A DNA stretch of 64,000 bases, taken from contig CYUH01000014.1 of assembly GCA_001403755.1 (NCBI GenBank), forward strand, positions 248,001 to 312,000, given 5' to 3'. Of this stretch, positions 8,192 through 17,075 are shown one piece after another (the first letter of the stretch is position 1; each line of letters opens with the position of its first letter). The notes beneath the pieces are model-generated. The model searched no databases. It worked only from the letters and a program-made list of their open reading frames with translations, and had not been told where the DNA came from. A program made the translations under genes and the position numbers. The DNA comes from Chryseobacterium senegalense. GTDB lineage: Bacteria > Bacteroidota > Bacteroidia > Flavobacteriales > Weeksellaceae.

Positions 8192-10741
8192 ATGAAGAAA
8201 AAATCACAGTTTCGGTATCGTTTTTCCCAAAAGGCAAAATTTTTAATGTTTTTGCTGTTGGGTGTATGTGCATTTTCACAAACCAAAATTTCCGGCTTGG
8301 TGATCGATAAAACTACAGGAAAGCCACTTTCTGGCGTGGAAATTTTCATTAATAATAAAGAGAAAGCGGAATTGCTTACGTCTTCTTCCAATTTCTCCAT
8401 CGTCTCCGATTCCGGAATTGCAACAGCGACTTTTATTAAAAAAAATTACAAAACTGAAGTTTTGAGTTTCAGTGATGGTCGTTTTGAAAATCTTATTTTG
8501 AAAATGCAACCTGAAAATGTAGCACAAATTCAGGAAGTGATACTTTCGGGAAGCAGCAAGAAAAAATATAAAAACAAAAAAGAAAATCCGGCCTATGCAA
8601 TCATGCAGGAGGTTTGGAAACGAAAGAAAACCAATGGATTAGCTAATTATAAAGATTACCAGTTCAAGGAATACGAAAAAATAGAAATTGGGATTAATAA
8701 TATCGATAGTGCTTTCATGCAGAAAAAGATATTCAATCAATTGGAGTTTATTTTCGATTATGCGGATTCTGCAAACTTCGATAAGAAGCTGACGCTTCCT
8801 GTTTTTTTTAATGAAACCATCTTCAAAACGTACGGTAAAAATGAGCCCGAAAAAAAAGAAAATAAACTGATTATTGCGAACAAATTTTCTGGCTTTAGCA
8901 ATAATGAATTAATCGCTGCAACGGCGAAAAATCAATTTAAGGACGTTAATATTTACGATAATACGCTCAATTTTTTCAACATCGGTTTTCCAAGTCCCGC
9001 CGGAACAAATGGTTTTAGCAATTACGATTACGAACTCGCCGATTCGCTTTCTGTCGATGGAATTGACTGTTTTTTGATTAGGTATTCGCCTAAAAGAAAA
9101 GAAACTCTGGCTTTTCAAGGTAGTCTCTATATTTCCAGAGATACTTATAATATTGTAAAATCTACGCTGAAATCTACCAATAAAATCAATGTAAACTTCG
9201 TGAATGGAATTTATATGGAATTGGAGTATGACACGCCGAATGACATAGTTTTCCTACCGAAAAAATCTTATACAGAGTTAGAAATGTCTATCTTTAATAA
9301 AAAGAAGGATGCAAAAGGCGTACTTTTCAAAAGAACGGACATTTACAGCGATTATCTCTTCAATCAGAATTTCAGCGAATCTTTCTTAATTCCCAAGGAC
9401 CAAACTTTAAGCGACGAGAATTTGACGAAAACTGATGATTTCTGGGAAAAAGAACGAGCGGAACCATTAGAAGATGATGAAAAGAAGGTTTACACAATGG
9501 TGAACCAACTTGAAAGTGTTCCCAAGTTTAAACGGATTGTAAAAACAGTGGAAATCCTGCAATCTGGATATATCAATGCGTGGAAAGCGATCGATTTTGG
9601 GGATATTTTTTCGGTTTATGGTAACAATGATGTCGAGGGTGATCGAATTCGGGTAGGAGCTAGAACCTATTTTTCACCAAATGATTTATGGAGAATCGAA
9701 GGATATACAGCATACGGTTTTAAAGATAAAAAATGGAAATATGGTGCGGAAGCAAGATATATGTTTAATCGAGAAAACCGTTCCACTATCGGTTTCGGAA
9801 GCCGAAATGATGTGATGCAACTTGGTGCACAGCTCACCAATGATGATGGAATTATGACGCGTTCCTTCGCTTCGTCTTCGGTTTTTTCTTCCGGAAGCAA
9901 TATCTCTTTGAGTTCCGTAAAACAAAATAATTTGTTCTTTTCCATTGAGCCGATCAAGAATTTCCAGGTGAGAATGGATGCTTCTTCACAACAAATTAAA
10001 TCCGCAAATCCTACGCAATTTAATCTTGATTTCTATAAAAATGGTACGCTAAAATCTGAGGTAAACGATTTCCATACCACATTTAGTTTAATGGCGCAAC
10101 CGGGCGCTAAATACTCCCAGTATGGTGTGGATCGGTACGCTTTCACAACTTTGTCGCCAACTTTTGTCCTGAAATTTACGCACGGATTTGAAAATGTTTT
10201 GGATGGCGATTTCGATTACAATAAATTACAGTTCTTGTATTCACAACCTATCATTCTTGGAAATTTCGGACGCACCAATGTGAATTTCGAGGCGGGAAAA
10301 AATTTCAATGCTGTTCCTTTGGCTTTGCAAAATATCATCCCCGGAAATCAGTCGTACAGCTTGGTTCCCAATACTTTTGCATTGCTTAAATATTACGAAT
10401 TTGTTGCAGATGCATACACTACTTTACATGTTGAGCATCATTTTCAAGGAAAAATTCTCGCCTATGTGCCTTTAATTAAAAAACTTAAACTTCGGGAAGT
10501 TATTTTTTGGCGTGGAGCGTACGGAACTCTGAGCGATGCCTCCAAAAATATCAATTACGAGAACCAAAAATACTCTGCACCAGATCAGCAAATTTATTAC
10601 GAATATGGATTTGGCTTAGAAAATATCGGGTTCGGAAATCTAAAGATTTTACGCGTCGATTTTAATTGGCGTGGCAATTATCTCGATCGTCAGGAAGTTT
10701 CTAAATTCGGTGTGAAATTCGGTCTGCAAATGAATTTCTAA
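8192..10741 (+). CDS. DUF5686 / carboxypeptidase-regulatory-like outer-membrane protein
   Basis: An 849-residue exported protein. Residues 1-30 are a Sec signal ending near CAFSQ. Residues 32-110 form a CarboxypepD_reg-like beta domain (KISGLVIDKTTGKPLSGVEI), as in SusC-type proteins. The remainder is the DUF5686 region, and its alternating aromatic C-terminal half ending in FGVKFGLQMNF looks like an outer-membrane beta-barrel. It has no TonB-plug motif that I can identify, so it is not called a TonB receptor. Function is unknown; members are widespread in Bacteroidota. Its stop is one base from the convergent menD stop. Confidence 0.85.
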   Translation: MKKKSQFRYRFSQKAKFLMFLLLGVCAFSQTKISGLVIDKTTGKPLSGVEIFINNKEKAELLTSSSNFSIVSDSGIATATFIKKNYKTEVLSFSDGRFENLILKMQPENVAQIQEVILSGSSKKKYKNKKENPAYAIMQEVWKRKKTNGLANYKDYQFKEYEKIEIGINNIDSAFMQKKIFNQLEFIFDYADSANFDKKLTLPVFFNETIFKTYGKNEPEKKENKLIIANKFSGFSNNELIAATAKNQFKDVNIYDNTLNFFNIGFPSPAGTNGFSNYDYELADSLSVDGIDCFLIRYSPKRKETLAFQGSLYISRDTYNIVKSTLKSTNKINVNFVNGIYMELEYDTPNDIVFLPKKSYTELEMSIFNKKKDAKGVLFKRTDIYSDYLFNQNFSESFLIPKDQTLSDENLTKTDDFWEKERAEPLEDDEKKVYTMVNQLESVPKFKRIVKTVEILQSGYINAWKAIDFGDIFSVYGNNDVEGDRIRVGARTYFSPNDLWRIEGYTAYGFKDKKWKYGAEARYMFNRENRSTIGFGSRNDVMQLGAQLTNDDGIMTRSFASSSVFSSGSNISLSSVKQNNLFFSIEPIKNFQVRMDASSQQIKSANPTQFNLDFYKNGTLKSEVNDFHTTFSLMAQPGAKYSQYGVDRYAFTTLSPTFVLKFTHGFENVLDGDFDYNKLQFLYSQPIILGNFGRTNVNFEAGKNFNAVPLALQNIIPGNQSYSLVPNTFALLKYYEFVADAYTTLHVEHHFQGKILAYVPLIKKLKLREVIFWRGAYGTLSDASKNINYENQKYSAPDQQIYYEYGFGLENIGFGNLKILRVDFNWRGNYLDRQEVSKFGVKFGLQMNF

Positions 10742-10742
10742 A

Positions 10743-12407
10743 CTATTTTATGGCTTCAAAGTAATTTTTCAACACTTCCGAATTTTCAATTGCTGAAGTG
10801 TCTACTTCCAGAATTTTGGGTTTTGCATCTTGTTTGAAAAAATTGTCTAGAACTCGGGAAAGGGTATCTTCATCCGAAACTTTTGTGTAAGAAAATCCAA
10901 AATGCTTGGCAAGAAGTTCCGCATTTTTGTGGTGTTTGGTCAAGATAAATTCCTCCAATGCATTGGTAGAGCTTGGTCCTGGAATAATTTTGAAAATATC
11001 GCCACCGCCGTTGTTGAAGACAATAATTCTTGTATATGGCGGGATGTAATTGTTCCAAATTCCATTGATATCATAAAAGAAACTCAAGTCACCTGTTACC
11101 AAAACCGTTTGCTGAGCGCTTTTCATTGCAAATCCCATTGCGGTGGATGTTGATCCGTCGATTCCACTGGTGCCGCGGTTGCAGAATATCTTATTTTTCT
11201 GAAATTCAAATAGTTGTGCGTATCTTATTGCGGAAGAATTACTGAAGTGAAGGTTGATGTTTTCAGGCAATTTTTCTGAAAGGATTTCAAAGAATTTAAA
11301 ATCTGAAAAAGATGTTTTCAGGCAATATTCTTTATGTTTTAAATCTCTCTTATCGCGCAGTACATCCCAAAGATTAAAATAAGGCTGTGGTTCTAATTTA
11401 ATGAAATTCAGTAGCTTGTTAAAGAAAATTTCAGGTTGGGTTTCAATTTTTTCTGTCAGGGAAAAGAAGGTGTCGGGTTGCCAAATTTCGTGGATATGCC
11501 AATGATTTTTGGGTTTTGCCTTTCTTAGAAACTGCTTTACTTTTTTAGAAACAACATTTTGGCCAATCGTTACCAAAAGATCGGGCGCATAGGTTTTGAA
11601 ATCTTCCTCGGAAAAATTAAAAATATAACGGTCGATATGGCTAAAAAACTTCGGATGTCTAATATTTGATGTTGCTTCGGTCAGTACCACTACGCTATGG
11701 TTTTTAACGAGTTGTCCGAGTTGCATTTCCAGTTCTTGGCTGTAATCGCGTGTGCCGACTAAAATCAGAATTCTTTTCGAAAGATTCCATTCTGCAGCAA
11801 GTTTTGATGGAAGTTCATACTGTTTCTTTGAAATATTTTTTTCTACGGGCGGAAAAGTTGGTAACTCCGAAACAAGTTGATACAAAGGTTCCTCTAAAGG
11901 GATATTGATGTGAACGGGACCTTGCTTTTCAAAGCAAAGTTCAATCGCTTTTTTTATCAGACTGAAATTTTCGTCATCGGCATTTTCCTTCCCATCTTCC
12001 AATAGTTGAAAATCTCCGTAAGAATGTTGCGCATAGATTGCATTTTGGCGAATAGTTTGTCCATCGAAAATATCTACATAGTCCGTTGGCCGATCTGCGG
12101 TAAGAATCAACATAGGAATATTTTGATAAAAAGCTTCGGTAATGGCCGGATAGTAATTTGCCGATGCAGAACCGCTCGTACAGGTTATCGCCACAGGTTT
12201 CTTTTCGCTTTTTGCCATTCCGAGTCCTACGAAAGCAGCGCTTCTTTCATCCACAATACTATAGCAGTTGAACTCATCAGTCTCCGAGAAATGTATTGCC
12301 AAAGGCGCGTTACGTGATCCCGGTGATATTACGATATTAAAAATTCCGTATTCCTTTAAGAGATATGCTAAAATTTGAATGCTTCTTTTCGAAGAGTACT
12401 GTTTCAT
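10743..12407 (-). CDS. menD: 2-succinyl-5-enolpyruvyl-6-hydroxy-3-cyclohexene-1-carboxylate synthase
   Basis: MenD joins isochorismate and 2-oxoglutarate with loss of CO2 in menaquinone synthesis, using thiamine diphosphate. The 554 residues match the family. The N-terminal motif SPGSRNAPL is at residues 28-36, and the ThDP-binding GDL-to-NN motif spans residues 439-466 (GDLSFFYDINGIWNN, then VFNNGGGD). The substrate-binding arginine-rich N-terminal region is intact. It stands alone, without other men genes, and has its own -7 box. Menaquinone would be the electron donor to the alternative complex III encoded at 47-56 kb. Confidence 0.96.
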   Translation of the reverse strand: MKQYSSKRSIQILAYLLKEYGIFNIVISPGSRNAPLAIHFSETDEFNCYSIVDERSAAFVGLGMAKSEKKPVAITCTSGSASANYYPAITEAFYQNIPMLILTADRPTDYVDIFDGQTIRQNAIYAQHSYGDFQLLEDGKENADDENFSLIKKAIELCFEKQGPVHINIPLEEPLYQLVSELPTFPPVEKNISKKQYELPSKLAAEWNLSKRILILVGTRDYSQELEMQLGQLVKNHSVVVLTEATSNIRHPKFFSHIDRYIFNFSEEDFKTYAPDLLVTIGQNVVSKKVKQFLRKAKPKNHWHIHEIWQPDTFFSLTEKIETQPEIFFNKLLNFIKLEPQPYFNLWDVLRDKRDLKHKEYCLKTSFSDFKFFEILSEKLPENINLHFSNSSAIRYAQLFEFQKNKIFCNRGTSGIDGSTSTAMGFAMKSAQQTVLVTGDLSFFYDINGIWNNYIPPYTRIIVFNNGGGDIFKIIPGPSSTNALEEFILTKHHKNAELLAKHFGFSYTKVSDEDTLSRVLDNFFKQDAKPKILEVDTSAIENSEVLKNYFEAIK

Positions 12408-12427
12408 TTGAAAATTTTGACTTACCG

Positions 12428-12435
12428 CAAATTTA
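12428..12435 (-). promoter_or_regulatory. Promoter -7 box for menD
   Basis: Minus-strand TAAATTTG, followed by C, with 20 bases before the menD start. The rest of the 251-base gap to 12659 shows only AT-rich sequence and the divergent promoter. Confidence 0.55.
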
Positions 12436-12622
12436 CAGATAATTAAATTTCTTTTAACAACATTTTAAAAACAAGTTATAGCGCTTTATTGAGCATGGCA
12501 TGATAGCAACGACATCATAAAAAATAAAGAAAAAAGTTGATGATATAAAAAATTAAGGAAATCTACAGCTGAAGGAAATTACAAAACATTCCCCTAAAAA
12601 GAGAAATCTGAAGTAAAAAACT

Positions 12623-12630
12623 TAATTTTG
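12623..12630 (+). promoter_or_regulatory. Promoter -7 box for the 2OG-Fe(II) oxygenase gene
   Basis: TAATTTTG, followed by C, lies 28 bases upstream of the ATG at 12659. Confidence 0.55.
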
Positions 12631-12658
12631 CACTGAAACATTTTTTAATCAATTCTAT

Positions 12659-13606
12659 ATGAAACAGATCCCAAGTGTGGATTTGCGTGATTTCCTTTCG
12701 GGTAACCCGGAACGCAAACAAAAATTTGTAAATGAAATCGGAAAAGCATACGAAGAAATCGGTTTTGTGGCTTTGAAAGGTCACTTTCTCGATGAGAAAC
12801 TGGTGGACGATTTGTACCAAGAGGTAAAGCAATTCTTTGAATTGCCTGTGGAAACAAAACAAAAGTACGAAATCCCCGGTATTGGCGGTCAGCGCGGTTA
12901 CGTAGGTTTCGGAAAAGAAACTGCCAAAGGTTTTAAAAAAGGGGATTTGAAAGAATTCTGGCATTTCGGGCAGTATTTGGAACCAGGTTCTAAGTACGAA
13001 GAAGTGTATCCCGACAACGTGGAAGTGTCGGAAAATCCAAACTTCAATGCGGTAGGGAAAGAAGCTTTCAAAATGTTGGAGAAAACAGGTATTTATGTAT
13101 TGCGAGCATTGGCGCTGCACCTTGGGTTAGATGAATTTTATTTCGACAAATTTGTTTCCGAAGGCAATTCTATTTTAAGACCAATCCATTATCCGCCGAT
13201 TACGGAAGAGCCGGATAACGCAGTACGTGCCGCTGCACACGGAGATATTAATTTGATTACTCTTTTGATGGGAGCTCAAGGCAAAGGTCTTCAGGTGATG
13301 AATCATGATGGGGAATGGGTGGATGCCATCGCTGAGCCCGATGAGTTGATGATTAATGTGGGCGATATGTTATCCCGTCACACGAATAACAAGCTGAAAT
13401 CTACCATTCACCAAGTGGTTAATCCGCCACGCGAATTGTGGGGAACGTCAAGATATTCCATTCCTTTCTTTATGCATCCGGTGAGCGAAATGCCGCTGAA
13501 TGCCCTGGAAGGAACCTATGACGAGAACAATCCGAAACTGTATCCAGATACCACAGCAGGTGAATTCCTGCACGAAAGACTGGTAGAATTGGGATTGATC
13601 AAATAA
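12659..13606 (+). CDS. Isopenicillin N synthase family 2-oxoglutarate/Fe(II) dioxygenase
   Basis: A 315-residue non-haem iron oxygenase. The N-terminal DIOX_N domain (IPSVDLRDF to about residue 120) is followed by the jelly-roll core. The iron ligands are H194 and D196 (AAHGDINLIT) and H251 (STIHQVVNP), and the co-substrate-binding RxS is R265-S267 (RYSIPFF). The family includes isopenicillin N synthase, plant oxidases and bacterial enzymes of unknown substrate. Beta-lactam synthesis is not implied, because no ACV-synthetase-like gene is nearby. The substrate cannot be told from sequence. It is monocistronic, with a hairpin terminator. Confidence 0.88.
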   Translation: MKQIPSVDLRDFLSGNPERKQKFVNEIGKAYEEIGFVALKGHFLDEKLVDDLYQEVKQFFELPVETKQKYEIPGIGGQRGYVGFGKETAKGFKKGDLKEFWHFGQYLEPGSKYEEVYPDNVEVSENPNFNAVGKEAFKMLEKTGIYVLRALALHLGLDEFYFDKFVSEGNSILRPIHYPPITEEPDNAVRAAAHGDINLITLLMGAQGKGLQVMNHDGEWVDAIAEPDELMINVGDMLSRHTNNKLKSTIHQVVNPPRELWGTSRYSIPFFMHPVSEMPLNALEGTYDENNPKLYPDTTAGEFLHERLVELGLIK

Positions 13607-13631
13607 ATATTTTTAAAAATACTGAATAGAA

Positions 13632-13660
13632 GCGGGCAGATTTTTCTGTCCGTTTTCTTT
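13632..13660 (+). terminator. Terminator after the 2OG-Fe(II) oxygenase gene
   Basis: CGGGCAGA at 13633-13640 pairs with TCTGTCCG at 13645-13652 (one G-T pair) around a TTTT loop, then TTTTCTTTT. Confidence 0.75.
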
Positions 13661-13683
13661 TACTTTACCAATAATGGTTTTCG

Positions 13684-13691
13684 TAATTTTG
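13684..13691 (+). promoter_or_regulatory. Promoter -7 box abutting the ypdA start
   Basis: TAATTTTG, followed by C, ends four bases before the ATG at 13696, so the transcript is expected to be leaderless or nearly so. Confidence 0.5.
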
Positions 13692-13695
13692 CAGG

Positions 13696-14655
13696 ATGGA
13701 AATTTTAGATGTATTAATTATTGGCGCAGGTCCCATCGGGTTGAACTGCGCTTTGGAGGCGGAAAAGAATGGTTTAAGCTATGTGATTATAGAAAAAGGA
13801 ACCATCGTTAATTCCCTCTACAATTATCCTTTATACATGCGCTTTTTTTCTACGGCCGATAAGCTGGAAATTGCTGAAATTCCGTTTATCACTACGTCTC
13901 CAAAACCAGGTAGACAAGATGCTCTGGAATATTACCAAGGGATTGCCCGACAAAAAGCATTAAAGATTAAGCTTTACGAAAAAGTATTAAACATTTCGAA
14001 AAACGAACATTTTGAGATTCAGACTTCTAAAGCAAAATATCTGGCGAAAAACGTCATCATTGCAACCGGCTTTTATGATATTCCAAAACTACTGAATGTT
14101 CCCGGTGAATATTTACCTAAAGTAAAACATTATTATACAGAACCTTATCCTTACGCTAACCAGAAAATCGTCGTGATCGGTGCAAGCAACTCGGCGGTAG
14201 ATGCAGCTTTGGAAACCTATAGAAAAGGTGCGGAAGTTACGATGATCATCAAAGGCTCAGAGATTTCCAGTTCTGTGAAATATTGGGTAAAACCGGATAT
14301 AGAAAACCGAATTGCGGAAGGAAGCATCAAAGGTTATTTTAATGCAGAAATGATTGAAATTAAAGAAAATTCTGTCATTTTTAAAGATAAATTGGGCAAA
14401 ATCCATGAAATTGATAACGATTTCGTTCTCGCCATGACCGGCTATCTTCCGGATTTCGATTTTCTAAGAAACTCGGGAATTCATTTAAAAAATGAAAACC
14501 TGGTCCCAATGTACAATCCGGAAACCATGGAAACAAACATCGAAAACCTTTACTTGGCCGGCGTTGTTTGTGGTGGTAAAGACACACATCTCTGGTTCAT
14601 CGAGAACTCCAGAATCCACGCAAACCTAATTATGAGACATATTTTAAGTCAGTGA
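13696..14655 (+). CDS. ypdA: YpdA-like bacillithiol disulfide reductase
   Basis: A 319-residue NAD(P)H-dependent FAD oxidoreductase of the YpdA family, which reduces oxidised bacillithiol in low-GC Gram-positives and some Bacteroidota. An FAD Rossmann motif GAGPIG is at residues 10-15. A second nucleotide-binding motif, VVIGASNSAVDAA, is near 157-169, and an ATGFYD turn lies between them. There is no CxxC redox pair as in thioredoxin reductase, which is typical of YpdA. The C-terminal LYLAGVVCGGKDTH segment closes the FAD site. The ATG at 13696 is needed for the Rossmann strand. Role in thiol redox balance is inferred from the family. Confidence 0.88.
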   Translation: MEILDVLIIGAGPIGLNCALEAEKNGLSYVIIEKGTIVNSLYNYPLYMRFFSTADKLEIAEIPFITTSPKPGRQDALEYYQGIARQKALKIKLYEKVLNISKNEHFEIQTSKAKYLAKNVIIATGFYDIPKLLNVPGEYLPKVKHYYTEPYPYANQKIVVIGASNSAVDAALETYRKGAEVTMIIKGSEISSSVKYWVKPDIENRIAEGSIKGYFNAEMIEIKENSVIFKDKLGKIHEIDNDFVLAMTGYLPDFDFLRNSGIHLKNENLVPMYNPETMETNIENLYLAGVVCGGKDTHLWFIENSRIHANLIMRHILSQ

Positions 14656-14833
14656 TCTTTTACTAAAATGAATCGTACGGTTTAATCTTTGCTTCTTTAA
14701 TGCCAAATATCATCTATAAATTTCGCTAAAAATTCAAACCCAATTCAAATCTTTCGTAACTTTAACTACCTAAAAATCAAATGCAGGTCATTTCCTTTTT
14801 AGCATTCCCATAAAATAATTAAAACTATATATT

Positions 14834-16957
14834 ATGAGTGCTAATACCCAAGAGTTACGAAATGTGGTTTTGCTCGGTCATTCCGATAGTGGTAAAACCA
14901 CCCTCATCGAAACCATGCTTTACGAAGGAGGAGCGATCAAGCGCCGCGGATCTGTCGAAGGACAAAACACCGTGAGCGATTATACCGATTTGGAACATGA
15001 AAAGGGAAAAACCATTTTCTCCCACCAAATGTTCGTGAAATGGAAAAACAACAAAATTAACATTATCGATACTCCGGGATTTGATGATTTCGTTGGCGAA
15101 GTTGTTTCTTCTTTAAAAGTTGCCGATACCGCCATCATCGTGTTAAACGCCGCAAACGGAGTAGAAGTAGGAACCGAGATTGTTTGGGAATATGTAGAGA
15201 AATATCAGACGCCCGCGATTTTTGTGATCAATCAAATGGATCATCCGAAAGCGGATTTTGAAAGAACTTTGGAACAGGCCAAGGAGCGATTCGGTTCGAA
15301 ACTCGTCCCTGTGCAATATCCGTATAATACCGGTGCGGAATTTAATGCAATCATTGATGCTTTACGAATGGTGATGTACGAATTTCCTGCGAACGGTGGA
15401 AAACCTGAAAAGAAACCAATCCCCGAAAGTGAAATGGCAAGAGCCAACGAAATGCATAATGCCTTGGTTGAAATCGCTGCCGAAAATGAAGAAGGTTTAA
15501 TGGAAAAATACTTCGAAGAAGGAAATCTTTCTGAAGAAGAACTTTCAAAAGGAATTACCATCGCGCTCGCAAAACAGCAGTTTTTCCCGGTATTTGTCAC
15601 CAGTGGCTTGAAAGACATGGGCAGCGGACGTTTGATGGGATTCATCGATGACATCGCGCCTTCACCTGCCGAAAGACCAGCAAGAAAATTGGAAAACGGT
15701 GAGGAAATTTCTTACGATGCGAATGATAAAACCACGATTTTTATCTATAAAACACTTTCTGAACCTCAGGTCGGAATGGTTTCCTATTTTAAAGTCCTCA
15801 GCGGTAAAATTAAACCCGGTGATGAACTCGTAAATGCTAATAACGGCGAGACTGAAAGAATTTCTCAACTTTTCGTGGCGGAAGGTAAAGAAAGAATTCC
15901 GGTGAACGAACTGGTGGCAGGAGATTTAGGTGTTACCGTGAAACTGAAATATGGTCATTCCAACAATACTTTAAATTCAAAAGGTCTTGAAAGAAAAGTT
16001 CGTCCGATGGAATTTCCGGAAAGCCGCATCAGAAAAGCGGTTTCTACAGATTCCACCGCGGATATGGAAAAACTCGTGACCGCTTTGCATAAAATTGAAG
16101 AAGAAGATCCTACGCTGAAAGTGGAACAGTCGGCAGAGTTGAAACAGACGATTCTACACGGCCAAGGTCAGCTGCATCTTGATTTGGTGAAACAGCGGCT
16201 TCAGAAGGAATTCGGTGTCAACATGAATTTCGAAAATCCTAAAATCCCTTACCGCGAAACCATTACGGGAAAAGCCGATGCCGATTACCGTCACAAAAAA
16301 CAGTCCGGTGGCTCCGGTCAGTTTGGCGAAATCCACATGCGGGTTGAAAATTACTACGATGATATGCCGGAACCTACCGGTTTCAATATCCGCCAAAAAG
16401 AGATTGAAGATTTGCCTTGGGGCGGAAAACTTGCGTTCTACTGGTGCGTCGTGGGCGGTGTGATCGATAACCGCTACATCGGAGCTATTAAAAAGGGAAT
16501 TATGCAGCAAATGAAAGAAGGTCCGCTAACCGGTTCGCATTGCCAAAATGTAAGAGTTACTGTTTATGATGGCAAAATGCACAGCGTGGATTCCAATGAT
16601 ATTTCTTTCCAGTTGGCGGCTTCGGGCGCGTTCAGAGAGGGTTTTCAGAATGCGAAACCACAGTTGCTGGAACCAATTTATTCAGTGGAGATCCTTTGTC
16701 CTGAAGAAGACACGGGCGATGTGATGGGCGATCTGCAGACCCGCCGTGCGATGATTTCCGGAATAGATGCCGAAGGACATTATCAAAAAATTCTGGCAGA
16801 AGTTCCTTTGGCTGAACTCCACGATTATGGCTCTACGCTGCGGTCGATCACAGGTGGAAAAGCAAAATTCACGATGAAGTTCTCAGCATACCAGCTGGTG
16901 CCACCGAATGTTCAGCAGGAGCTCGTGAAATCTCATGCTATACCTCAGGAAGCTTAA
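14834..16957 (+). CDS. Elongation factor G-like GTPase (second-type EF-G)
   Basis: 707 residues with the five-domain EF-G architecture. The G1 P-loop GHSDSGKT is at residues 15-22 and G3 DTPGF at 79-83. G4 is NQMD at 133-136, where canonical EF-G has NKMD. Switch I reads EKGKTIF rather than ERGITI. Domains III-V, with the GQGQLHLD and GSGQFGE motifs, follow. These departures mark it as a paralogue, not the canonical translocase, which usually lies in the str operon. A role in ribosome recycling, stalled translation or a stress-specific translation step is plausible but unproven. It is followed by two hairpins. Confidence 0.88.
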   Translation: MSANTQELRNVVLLGHSDSGKTTLIETMLYEGGAIKRRGSVEGQNTVSDYTDLEHEKGKTIFSHQMFVKWKNNKINIIDTPGFDDFVGEVVSSLKVADTAIIVLNAANGVEVGTEIVWEYVEKYQTPAIFVINQMDHPKADFERTLEQAKERFGSKLVPVQYPYNTGAEFNAIIDALRMVMYEFPANGGKPEKKPIPESEMARANEMHNALVEIAAENEEGLMEKYFEEGNLSEEELSKGITIALAKQQFFPVFVTSGLKDMGSGRLMGFIDDIAPSPAERPARKLENGEEISYDANDKTTIFIYKTLSEPQVGMVSYFKVLSGKIKPGDELVNANNGETERISQLFVAEGKERIPVNELVAGDLGVTVKLKYGHSNNTLNSKGLERKVRPMEFPESRIRKAVSTDSTADMEKLVTALHKIEEEDPTLKVEQSAELKQTILHGQGQLHLDLVKQRLQKEFGVNMNFENPKIPYRETITGKADADYRHKKQSGGSGQFGEIHMRVENYYDDMPEPTGFNIRQKEIEDLPWGGKLAFYWCVVGGVIDNRYIGAIKKGIMQQMKEGPLTGSHCQNVRVTVYDGKMHSVDSNDISFQLAASGAFREGFQNAKPQLLEPIYSVEILCPEEDTGDVMGDLQTRRAMISGIDAEGHYQKILAEVPLAELHDYGSTLRSITGGKAKFTMKFSAYQLVPPNVQQELVKSHAIPQEA

Positions 16958-16963
16958 TTGATG

Positions 16964-16996
16964 AGCGTTGTTAGCGCTCAAAGCGCTAACAACGCT
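16964..16996. repeat. Perfect 15-bp inverted repeat with 3-base loop
   Basis: AGCGTTGTTAGCGCT at 16964-16978 and AGCGCTAACAACGCT at 16982-16996 are exact reverse complements around CAA. No T-tract follows directly; the true terminator lies a few bases further on. AGCGCT is itself a palindrome, so the element could also be a protein-binding site or a REP-like unit. Confidence 0.75.
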
Positions 16997-17001
16997 TCCA
17001 A

Positions 17002-17035
17002 AAAACCTCACCATAAGTTGAGGTTTTCTTTTTTT
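17002..17035 (+). terminator. Terminator after the EF-G-like gene
   Basis: AAAACCTCA at 17002-17010 pairs with TGAGGTTTT at 17019-17027, followed by C and eight T. Confidence 0.85.
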
Positions 17036-17075
17036 AACAATAATCCTACATGAGCATCAAAATTAAAAATCTACC

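Noticed and set aside
8909..9957. Several 69-96 residue minus-strand frames inside DUF5686
   Set aside because: They lie antisense within the 849-residue gene and show no family features.
12563..13120. Minus-strand 185-residue open frame
   Set aside because: It is antisense to the well-supported 2OG-Fe(II) oxygenase gene and rich in Phe, His and Cys, as expected of a shadow frame.
12659..13606. Beta-lactam biosynthesis gene (isopenicillin N synthase proper)
   Set aside because: Only the superfamily motifs match. There is no peptide synthetase or other pathway gene nearby.
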